A DNA stretch of 39,311 bases from NCBI GenBank assembly GCA_002394685.1, contig DGUP01000019.1:1-39311 (forward strand). Direction: 5' to 3'. A program made the position numbers and the translations under genes. Below the pieces are notes generated by a model. That model made no database searches and was not told the origin of the DNA. It was given only the letters and a program-made list of their open reading frames with translations. This document shows, piece by piece, positions 17,373 through 22,832 of this stretch; within the stretch, counting starts at the first letter, position 1; each line of letters starts with the position of its first letter. The DNA is from Treponema sp. UBA4307. GTDB lineage: Bacteria > Spirochaetota > Spirochaetia > Treponematales > Treponemataceae.

Positions 17373-17468
17373 AGCTTGTAAATAAGCTGATAAACTCTCT
17401 CCGATGTCGAGGAAACTCGACGATAGGGCCTTCGGATTCTGTTAGTGTCTGAGGGCTCTATTTTTTTT
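17373..17468 (+). ncRNA. Putative structured small RNA of about 96 nt, family not recognised
   Basis: It has its own promoter and ends in an intrinsic terminator. Hairpin 1 is AGCTT-GTAAAT-AAGCT (17373-17388). An apparently unpaired pyrimidine stretch, CTCTCTCC, lies at 17396-17402 or thereabouts. Hairpin 2 is a perfect GTCGAG-GAAA-CTCGAC stem with a GNRA tetraloop (17406-17421). Hairpin 3 is a 13-bp stem with three G-U pairs (17424-17436 with 17448-17460), followed by eight Ts (17461-17468). It lacks the SRP core (no GGAAGGAAGCAG-type loop) and the conserved blocks of RNase P, tmRNA and T-box leaders. The CTCTCTCC stretch is complementary to Shine-Dalgarno-like GGAGAG, so a trans-acting role is possible. 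Because cysE has a second promoter after the terminator, this looks like a separate transcript rather than a cysE attenuator. Confidence 0.6.
17424..17468 (+). terminator. Intrinsic terminator of the small RNA
   Basis: The 13-bp stem TAGGGCCTTCGGA / TCTGAGGGCTCTA, with an 11-nt loop, is followed directly by TTTTTTTT. Confidence 0.8.
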
Positions 17469-17499
17469 ATCCTCAGTAATAAAAAATGGTCCAAAAAGG

Positions 17500-17528
17500 T
17501 TGAATGTTAAAAAACGCTTCTTTACAAT
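17500..17528 (+). promoter_or_regulatory. Predicted cysE promoter
   Basis: TTGAAT (17500-17505), 17-nt spacer, TACAAT (17523-17528). The predicted start near 17535 gives a leader of about 66 nt. Confidence 0.5.
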
Positions 17529-17600
17529 AAGATTTGTTGTTAAATTAAATACAGCGGCTTTTTGCTGAAAAATATAAACATTGGTAGATTGAGAGGCTTT

Positions 17601-18449
17601 ATGAGTAAAACCGACGACGCAATTGACAGTATCCTTAATTCATATAAAGAATACGGTGGAATTAACCTGAATGAAGCAAAGGTTTTTCCAAATCGCCAGA
17701 ATGTAATTTCTATTCTTCAGGATGTTCAGTATTTGATTTTCCCAGGTTTCCGTACCGCAGATAAAATTGACTCTGAAACAGCCCGTTTTGTTGTTGGTGA
17801 AAGAGTGAACAGAATCATTTCAATGCTTACTCAGGAAATAAAAAAGGCTCTGGCTTATGTTTGTGAAAAGCCTGATTCTTCAAAATGTTTTGAACTTGCA
17901 GAACAGGCAGCACGGGCTCTTGTAGAGGAAATCCCTGAAATCCGCCGCAAAATGGGTATGGATGTACATGCAATGTTTATGGGAGATCCGGCAGCCCGGT
18001 CTGAAGAAGAAGTGATTGTTTCATATCCGGGAGTGGAAGCTGTAATGGTTTACAGAATTGCTCATTTCCTTCACGTAAACGGTGTTCCTGTAATTCCCCG
18101 GATTATGAGTGAACACGCCCATAATAAAACTGGCATTGATATTAATCCTGGTGCTGTAATTGGAGACTGCTTCTGTATTGATCATGGAACTGGTATTGTA
18201 ATTGGTGAAAGTTGTGAAATCGGAAACAATGTAAAGCTTTACCAGGGTGTTACATTAGGTGCCCTGAGTGTTAAAAAAGAACTGATGAATAAAAAACGTC
18301 ATCCCACAATTGAAGATGATGTTATCATTTACGCAAATGCAACTATTCTCGGGGGTAAAACTGTAATCGGTAAGGGCAGCATTATTGGGGGAAATACCTG
18401 GGTAACAGAGTCTGTTCCTGCAGGTACCGTGCTTACTAATAAAAATTAG
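17601..18449 (+). CDS. cysE: Serine O-acetyltransferase
   Basis: This 282-residue enzyme makes O-acetylserine from serine and acetyl-CoA, the first step of cysteine synthesis. The N-terminal helical domain is longer than in the short bacterial form, resembling the EpsC type. The catalytic left-handed beta-helix begins around residue 180 (INPGAVIGDCFCIDHGTGIVIGESCEIGNNVKLYQGVTLGA), with the catalytic His in DHGTG at about 195. The start is the ATG at 17601 behind GAGAGG. An upstream in-frame TTG (17562) is rejected because it has no ribosome site. No cysK is in the window. Later hexapeptide repeats continue to the C terminus. Confidence 0.93.
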   Translation: MSKTDDAIDSILNSYKEYGGINLNEAKVFPNRQNVISILQDVQYLIFPGFRTADKIDSETARFVVGERVNRIISMLTQEIKKALAYVCEKPDSSKCFELAEQAARALVEEIPEIRRKMGMDVHAMFMGDPAARSEEEVIVSYPGVEAVMVYRIAHFLHVNGVPVIPRIMSEHAHNKTGIDINPGAVIGDCFCIDHGTGIVIGESCEIGNNVKLYQGVTLGALSVKKELMNKKRHPTIEDDVIIYANATILGGKTVIGKGSIIGGNTWVTESVPAGTVLTNKN

Positions 18450-18484
18450 GGGGATTGAAAGCTTCTGTTGAATAAAAAGACAGA

Positions 18485-18551
18485 AAATTTGCAGAAAAAT
18501 TGGAAAAAAATTCGAAAATTTCCCTAAATTTTCCCTGCTTGATTTTGAATT
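18485..18551 (+). promoter_or_regulatory. Helically phased A-tract array upstream of the tRNA-Thr promoter
   Basis: AAATT begins at 18485, 18497, 18508, 18516 and 18526, and GAATT at 18547. The gaps are 12, 11, 8, 10 and 21, close to one or two helical turns. The last copy starts 8 nt before the -35 box, the same offset as upstream of rpsL. Such phased A-tracts bend DNA and can act like UP elements. Confidence 0.5.
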
Positions 18552-18554
18552 CGG

Positions 18555-18583
18555 TTGACACGTAAATTGATTTCATATATATT
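18555..18583 (+). promoter_or_regulatory. Strong promoter of the tRNA-Thr/rpmG/tRNA-Trp/secE/nusG operon
   Basis: Consensus TTGACA (18555-18560), 17-nt spacer, TATATT (18578-18583), giving a transcription start near 18590 and a leader of about 50 nt before the tRNA. Confidence 0.75.
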
Positions 18584-18640
18584 TTTCTGACATATTGAAA
18601 ACCCGCCATTTTTTTTAATGAGAGATAAGGGTTTTTCCAT

Positions 18641-18713
18641 GCTCTTATAGCTCAGTCGGTAGAGCACATCGTTGGTAACGATGAGGTCAGCGGTCCGATT
18701 CCGCTTGGGAGCT
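18641..18713 (+). tRNA. tRNA-Thr (anticodon GGT)
   Basis: This 73-nt cloverleaf has acceptor GCTCTTA/TGGGAGC, D-arm GCTC...GAGC, anticodon stem CATCG/CGATG with loop TTGGTAA (GGT at the anticodon) and T-arm AGCGG/CCGCT. CCA is not encoded, so it must be added after processing. Confidence 0.95.
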
Positions 18714-18743
18714 TTTCAATATAAATTAACGAAGGAGCTTAAT

Positions 18744-18920
18744 ATGGCAAGCAAGAAGAAGTCAGCCGTAGAAATTATTGCTTTACAGTGCACAGAGTGC
18801 AAGCGCAAGAACTATACAACATACAAGAATCGTAAGAATATTACTGGTAAGCTTGAAAAGAATAAGTATTGTCCTTGGTGCCGCAAGTCTACTGCTCACA
18901 AAGAAACAAAGGCTAAATAA
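18744..18920 (+). CDS. rpmG: 50S ribosomal protein L33
   Basis: This is a 58-residue protein, MASKKKSAVEIIALQCTECK at the start, with the zinc-binding pairs C16/C19 and C43/C46. It is therefore the zinc-containing form of L33. The start is the ATG at 18744 behind GAAGGAG. An ATG further upstream would overlap the tRNA and is rejected. L33 sits near the E site of the large subunit. The gene lies between two tRNAs in the secE-nusG operon, as in several other bacteria. Confidence 0.95.
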   Translation: MASKKKSAVEIIALQCTECKRKNYTTYKNRKNITGKLEKNKYCPWCRKSTAHKETKAK

Positions 18921-18961
18921 TTTAGCTCTTAAAGCATAAGCTTAAGTTAATTATATGATTG

Positions 18962-18978
18962 ACCTCATTTTATGAGGT
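18962..18978. other. Hairpin after rpmG
   Basis: ACCTCA-TTTTA-TGAGGT forms a perfect 6-bp stem but has no T tract, so it is more likely a processing or stability hairpin than a terminator. Confidence 0.5.
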
Positions 18979-19001
18979 TGATTAAATTAAATATGAAATT
19001 T

Positions 19002-19025
19002 CCCTTGTGGAGATATTTGCAAGGG
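19002..19025 (+). other. Hairpin just upstream of tRNA-Trp
   Basis: CCCTTG (19002-19007) pairs perfectly with CAAGGG (19020-19025). It is 11 nt before the mature tRNA and may present the 5' end for processing. Confidence 0.45.
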
Positions 19026-19036
19026 TGTTTATATTT

Positions 19037-19109
19037 AGGTCAGTAGCTCAGTTGGTAGAGTCCCGGTCTCCAAAACCGGTTGTCGCGGGTTCGAGTCCTG
19101 CCTGGCCTG
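19037..19109 (+). tRNA. tRNA-Trp (anticodon CCA)
   Basis: This 73-nt cloverleaf has acceptor AGGTCAG/CTGGCCT, D-arm GCTC...GAGT, anticodon stem CCGGT/ACCGG with loop CTCCAAA (anticodon CCA), T-arm GCGGG/CCTGC and discriminator G. The 3' CCA is not encoded. tRNA-Trp before secE is a conserved arrangement in many bacteria. Confidence 0.96.
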
Positions 19110-19233
19110 CTATCTAGTCGATTTATTTTTAATTCGATTTTTTTCTTTTTTATCTGAGGGGAATTAAAAAGAAGTCCGGTACAAGGAATCAGACAGATCT
19201 GGTCTGGTTAATTTAAAAAGGAGCTGAACTAAT

Positions 19234-19416
19234 ATGAAGAATTTTTTCCGTTTTTGCAGAGAATGTGTTGGTGAACTTAAGAAGGTTACATGGCCAACAC
19301 GCAGTGAAGTTTTTGCTTCTGTAAAAGTAGTTTTAATTTCTACAGTTATTTTTGCGATTATCCTTGGTGCTCTTGACTGGGGATTCACATCCGGACTGCA
19401 GGCAATTTTCGGTTAA
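19234..19416 (+). CDS. secE: Preprotein translocase subunit SecE
   Basis: This is a 60-residue protein of the short single-span form. A short cytoplasmic amphipathic region with the signature ELKKVTWPTRSEV precedes one membrane helix at about 31-51. SecE clamps SecY in the translocon. The ATG follows an AAAAAGGAG site. The spacer from tRNA-Trp (124 nt) contains a 7-bp hairpin (ATCAGAC...GTCTGGT, 19186-19207 approximately). Confidence 0.94.
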   Translation: MKNFFRFCRECVGELKKVTWPTRSEVFASVKVVLISTVIFAIILGALDWGFTSGLQAIFG

Positions 19417-19466
19417 TTTCTGTTAATCCGAATATCTATTAATTCAGGTTATTTTCAGGAAAAGAT

Positions 19467-20039
19467 ATGGCAAAGAGCTGGTATATCCTTCACACATTCA
19501 CAGGTTATGAACAGAAGATTGAACGCACAATCCGTCAGATGATGGGGGATGAAGTTATTCCTTCTGAAATTCTCTCTGATGTAAGACTTCCAACAGAAGA
19601 TATTGTAAAGGTTTCTGTTGATAAGAATGGTAAGAAGAAGGAAAAGATTACCCACGAATTACTTATGCCAGGTTATATCATGGTAGAGCTTGATCTTCCT
19701 CCTGTGGGCTGGAAAGAATCTTGCAATACTTTAAGAAGAATTCAGGGTGTTACAGGTTTCGTAGGAACAAAACCTGCTGAACGTCCAAGACCTATTTCTT
19801 CTGAAGAAGCAAAAAAGCTTCTTATGTCAGCTAGTGACGTTAAGTCAGAAAAGGCAACACGTATTAAGCAGAACTTTGAAGTTGGTGAAAGTGTTAAGAT
19901 TACTGCAGGTGCCTTTGCTACATTTACAGGAACAATTGAAGAAGTTAATGCTGAAAAGAACAAACTTAGGGTTAACGTTCAGATTTTCGGCCGTGCAACT
20001 CCTGTTGAGCTTGACGTTACTGAAGTTGAAAAGATATAG
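19467..20039 (+). CDS. nusG: Transcription termination/antitermination factor NusG
   Basis: This 190-residue protein has an N-terminal NGN domain (WYILHTFTGYEQKIERTIRQ at about 5-24, LMPGYIMVELDLPP in the middle) and a C-terminal KOW domain (FEVGESVKITAGAFATFTGTIEEVN). NusG binds the RNA polymerase clamp and links to Rho or ribosomal protein S10. The start is preceded by CAGGAAAAG. Three T-tract hairpins follow the gene, so some transcripts probably end before rplK. Confidence 0.95.
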   Translation: MAKSWYILHTFTGYEQKIERTIRQMMGDEVIPSEILSDVRLPTEDIVKVSVDKNGKKKEKITHELLMPGYIMVELDLPPVGWKESCNTLRRIQGVTGFVGTKPAERPRPISSEEAKKLLMSASDVKSEKATRIKQNFEVGESVKITAGAFATFTGTIEEVNAEKNKLRVNVQIFGRATPVELDVTEVEKI

Positions 20040-20050
20040 ATTTAAAATTC

Positions 20051-20173
20051 AGCCTGCCTCTTTTGAAGCGGGCTGTTACTGTTTTATAGCGGTTAACTGA
20101 AGACCGCCTTTTTGCAGAAGTTTCAGCCTTCTGCTTTTGATCTGTGATAGATTGAGGCTAAAAAAGCCTTTTT
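20051..20173 (+). terminator. Tandem terminator-like hairpins between nusG and rplK
   Basis: Three stems are followed by Ts: GCGGT/ACCGC (20089-20107, TTTTT after), GCAGAAG/CTTCTGC (20114-20134, TTTT after) and AGGCT/AGCCT (20155-20169, TTTT after). A further stem AGCCTGC/GCGGGCT lies just after the nusG stop, around 20051-20074. No convincing promoter is seen after them, so they may attenuate rather than fully stop transcription. Confidence 0.6.
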
Positions 20174-20185
20174 CTTAATTTGGGA

Positions 20186-20216
20186 GAAGTGTAAGTCCGT
20201 CGGACATAGGCACTTC
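20186..20216 (+). promoter_or_regulatory. Leader hairpin upstream of rplK
   Basis: GAAGTG (20186-20191) pairs with CACTTC (20211-20216), with an inner GTCC/GGAC stem. In many bacteria L1 represses rplKA through an rRNA-like structure at this place, so this is a candidate L1 site. I could not fold it. Confidence 0.4.
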
Positions 20217-20272
20217 GTTAGATTATGGCTCTGCAATGCAACCGTAATCACACCAATGTAAGGAGATACATT

Positions 20273-20704
20273 ATGGCCACAAAAAAGGTAACAGCTGTTA
20301 TTAAACTGCAGTGTCCAGCAGGATCTGCAACACCAGCTCCACCTATTGGACCAGCTCTTGGACCTCACGGCGTTGCTGCACCAAAGTTCGTACAGGAATT
20401 CAACGACCGCACCAAGAACATGGAAAAGGGACTTATCATCCCTGTAGTTATCACTGTTTATCAGGACAAATCTTACACATTCATCCTCAAGACACCTCCT
20501 GCAGCTGTTCTTATTAAGAAAGCAGCTGGCATACAGAAGGGTGCTGCAAATCCTCTCCGCGACAAGGTTGGAAAGATTTCTCAGCAGGCTCTTGAAGAAA
20601 TTGCTAAGCAGAAGCTTCCTGATCTCAACGCAAATGACGTTGAAGCAGCAAAGAAAATCATCGCCGGTACAGCACGTAGTATGGGCGTAGAGGTGGAGGC
20701 TTAA
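20273..20704 (+). CDS. rplK: 50S ribosomal protein L11
   Basis: This is a 143-residue protein with typical motifs: IKLQCPAGSATPAPPIGPALGPHGV near the N terminus and a C-terminal rRNA-binding domain ending ARSMGVEVEA. The ATG at 20273 follows AAGGAGATACATT. A longer frame beginning MALQ further upstream lacks a ribosome site and has non-L11 sequence, so it is rejected. L11 forms the GTPase-associated centre with L10 and L12. rplA follows after 3 nt, and its Shine-Dalgarno GTGGAGG lies in the last codons of rplK. Confidence 0.97.
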   Translation: MATKKVTAVIKLQCPAGSATPAPPIGPALGPHGVAAPKFVQEFNDRTKNMEKGLIIPVVITVYQDKSYTFILKTPPAAVLIKKAAGIQKGAANPLRDKVGKISQQALEEIAKQKLPDLNANDVEAAKKIIAGTARSMGVEVEA

Positions 20705-20707
20705 TCG

Positions 20708-21394
20708 ATGAAACACGGAAAGAATTACCGCAATGCATTGACAAAGTATGACCCAGCAAAGTCTTATGATGTTGCTAAGGCATGTCAGCTTGTTAAGGAT
20801 CTTCACTTCGTTAAGTTTGATGAAACTGTAGAACTTTCTGTTTCACTCAATCTTGAAAAGAACCAGACTGTAAGAGATACTCTGGTTTTCCCACATCAGT
20901 TCACTGGTGAAAAGCGTGTTCTCGTATTCTGTAAGGAAGACCGTGTACAGGAAGCTCTGGATGCAGGTGCTACATACGCTGGTTCAACAGAATATCTGGA
21001 CAAGGTAAAGGGCGGCTGGCTCGATTTCGATGTTGCAGTTGCTACACCTGACATGATGAAAGACGTTGGTCGTCTTGGTATGGTTTTGGGCCGCAAGGGT
21101 CTTATGCCAAACCCTAAGACAGGTACAGTTACACCAAATATCGCAGCTGCTGTAGCAGAACTCAAAAAGGGTCGTACAGAATTCCGCGCTGATAAGACAG
21201 GTGTTGTACACATTCCAGTTGGAAAGGTTTCTATGGATTCTAAGGATACTGCAGAAAACGTTGCTGCATTCCTCGATGAACTTGATCGCAAGAAGCCTGC
21301 TGATGCTAAGACAGACTTTATCCGTTCTGTTTCTATCAGTTCTTCAATGGGACCTGGTGTTTGGGTTTCATTTAAGGAAGGAGATGAAGAGTAA
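20708..21394 (+). CDS. rplA: 50S ribosomal protein L1
   Basis: This 228-residue protein is of standard length with the L1 signatures (GRLGMVLGRKGLMPNPKTGTVTPN and the RADKTGVVHIPVGKVSM stretch). It binds 23S rRNA at the L1 stalk and is usually the translational repressor of its own operon. The stop codon overlaps the rplJ start by one base (TAATG, 21392-21396), so translation is coupled. Confidence 0.97.
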   Translation: MKHGKNYRNALTKYDPAKSYDVAKACQLVKDLHFVKFDETVELSVSLNLEKNQTVRDTLVFPHQFTGEKRVLVFCKEDRVQEALDAGATYAGSTEYLDKVKGGWLDFDVAVATPDMMKDVGRLGMVLGRKGLMPNPKTGTVTPNIAAAVAELKKGRTEFRADKTGVVHIPVGKVSMDSKDTAENVAAFLDELDRKKPADAKTDFIRSVSISSSMGPGVWVSFKEGDEE

Positions 21395-21984
21395 TGGCAA
21401 TCAAAGCAAGTAAACCACAGCCAGCTAAAACAGCTGCAATCGAAGAAACAAAGAAAGTTCTGTCAGGCTATGAAAACTTTATTTTCGTAGACTATCGTGG
21501 ACTTACAGTTGAACAGATTACTAAGCTTCGTGCTGGTCTTCGCGAGAAGAACTCACAGCTTAAGGTATTCAAGAACAACTTTGCAAAGGTTGCTTTTGAT
21601 GAACTTAAGAACGATGAAGTTGCTCAGTATCTTTCTGGTCCAACTGCAATTGCTCTTGTTAAAGAAGATGCAAACGAATCTGCAAAGGTTCTCTTTGACT
21701 TTGCAAAAGATGCTCCTGCTCTCGTTGTAAAGGGTGCATGGGTAGAAAATGAACTTTACGATGCTGCTAAGATCGAAGCACTTTCAAAGTTGCCAGGAAG
21801 AAAGCAGCTCATCGCAATGCTTATGTCTGCTATCAATGGTCCAGCAAGAAAACTTGCAGGTACATTGCAGGCTTATGTTGAAAAGCTTGAAAAGGAAGGT
21901 CCTGCAGCAGCTGCACCAGCAGCAGAAGCAGCACCAGCTGAAGCTGCACCAGCAGCAGACGCTCCAGCTCCAGCAGCTGAGTAA
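21394..21984 (+). CDS. rplJ: 50S ribosomal protein L10
   Basis: This 196-residue protein is about 30 residues longer than E. coli L10. The core (YENFIFVDYRGLTVEQITKLR, GPTAIALVKED) is normal, followed by the C-terminal helix that carries L12 dimers. The extra length is an Ala/Pro/Glu tail from about residue 169 (GPAAAAPAAEAAPAEAAP). The start codon overlaps the rplA stop, with GGAAGGAG upstream. The distance to rplL is 202 nt and is filled with hairpins. Confidence 0.96.
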   Translation: MAIKASKPQPAKTAAIEETKKVLSGYENFIFVDYRGLTVEQITKLRAGLREKNSQLKVFKNNFAKVAFDELKNDEVAQYLSGPTAIALVKEDANESAKVLFDFAKDAPALVVKGAWVENELYDAAKIEALSKLPGRKQLIAMLMSAINGPARKLAGTLQAYVEKLEKEGPAAAAPAAEAAPAEAAPAADAPAPAAE

Positions 21985-22036
21985 TTTTACTCGGTGGATT
22001 TTTGCATAAGGCATAAATCCAGAGCGGAACTTTTCA

Positions 22037-22172
22037 ATCTGCGGTAAGGCTTCTATGTGCTGATTACTTTCCGCAGAAACTACCTGCAGAAAAGCAGGAC
22101 CCGCATAATGCAGACAAAATGAAACAGTTTGTTTCTACTGCAGCGGAATTAACTAATTGATCCAAAGGATCA
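22037..22172 (+). promoter_or_regulatory. Multi-hairpin region between rplJ and rplL
   Basis: Perfect stems are seen in series: CTGCGG/CCGCAG (about 22039-22077), CCTGC-AGAAAA-GCAGG (22083-22098), GAAACA-GTT-TGTTTC (22121-22135) and TGATCC-AAA-GGATCA (22158-22172). The last ends 1 nt before the GGAGAAG ribosome site of rplL. This may set the L12:L10 ratio, since L12 is needed in several copies per ribosome. Confidence 0.55.
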
Positions 22173-22186
22173 TGGAGAAGACAATT

Positions 22187-22558
22187 ATGGCACTTTCTAA
22201 TGACGAAATCCTCGAAGCAATCGCAAGCCTCACAGTACAGCAGGCAGCTGACCTCGTAAAGGCAATGGAAGAAAAATTTGGTGTATCTGCAGCAGCTCCA
22301 GTAGCAGTAGCAGCAGCAGGTCCAGCAGCAGCTGCTGAAGAACAGACAGAATTCACAGTAACTCTTGAATCTGTTGCAGCAGACAAGAAGATCGCTGTAA
22401 TCAAGGCTGTTCGTGCAATCACAGGTCTTGGTCTTGGTGAAGCTAAGGCTCTCGTTGAAGGCGCTCCAAAGGCCCTCAAGGAAGGCGTTTCTAAGGCTGA
22501 TGCTGACAAGATCATCGCTGATATCGAAGCAGCTGGTGGTAAGGCATCAAAGAAATAA
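22187..22558 (+). CDS. rplL: 50S ribosomal protein L7/L12
   Basis: This 123-residue protein has the N-terminal dimerisation domain (MALSNDEILEAIASLTVQQAADLVKAMEEKFGVSA), an Ala-rich hinge (about 36-52) and the C-terminal factor-binding domain (EFTVTLESVAADKKIAVIKAVRAITGLGLGEAKALVEGAPKALKEGV). The start is the ATG at 22187 behind GGAGAAG. An in-frame upstream start inside the leader hairpins is rejected. Confidence 0.97.
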   Translation: MALSNDEILEAIASLTVQQAADLVKAMEEKFGVSAAAPVAVAAAGPAAAAEEQTEFTVTLESVAADKKIAVIKAVRAITGLGLGEAKALVEGAPKALKEGVSKADADKIIADIEAAGGKASKK

Positions 22559-22630
22559 TTTGCTTACAGGAATCATTATAGATAAGGCGGTTGCTCCAGA
22601 AGTGGCTGCCTCAGCATAATTTTTCACACA

Positions 22631-22668
22631 TAGCTTCGGGAGGAAACTGTTGTTTCTTTTCGAAGCTA
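22631..22668 (+). promoter_or_regulatory. Long hairpin in the rplL-rpoB intercistronic region
   Basis: TAGCTTCG (22631-22638) pairs perfectly with CGAAGCTA (22661-22668), with an inner GAAAC-TGTT-GTTTC stem. No T tract follows. In E. coli the rplL-rpoB gap holds an attenuator and an RNase III site, so this may play a comparable role. Further pairings (TGCAGGA/TCCTGCA around 22688-22731) fill the 274-nt gap. Confidence 0.5.
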
Positions 22669-22832
22669 TAGGCGTCTAAAAGGAAGGTTGCAGGAAGCCT
22701 TTAACGAAGCCTTAAAACATAGAATCCTGCACGGTATCGAACTACCGCAGGACACTGGTTCTTGTGCTGAGCGAAGTTTTTGCTTGTAGCAGTTCTTAGT
22801 GTACCAAGTTCCCCCAAATCAAGAGGAAATTG

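Noticed and set aside
17373..17468. Signal recognition particle (4.5S) RNA
   Set aside because: Size is similar, but the conserved GGAA/AGCAG internal loop is absent on both strands.
17373..17600. cysE T-box or other known riboswitch leader
   Set aside because: No T-box sequence, and a second promoter sits between the terminator and cysE, so attenuation of cysE is not the simplest reading.
17562..17600. Upstream TTG start for cysE
   Set aside because: No ribosome site. The ATG at 17601 has GAGAGG at the right distance.
18672..18743. Longer N terminus for rpmG
   Set aside because: It would be translated from within tRNA-Thr. The ATG at 18744 gives a normal L33 with a strong ribosome site.
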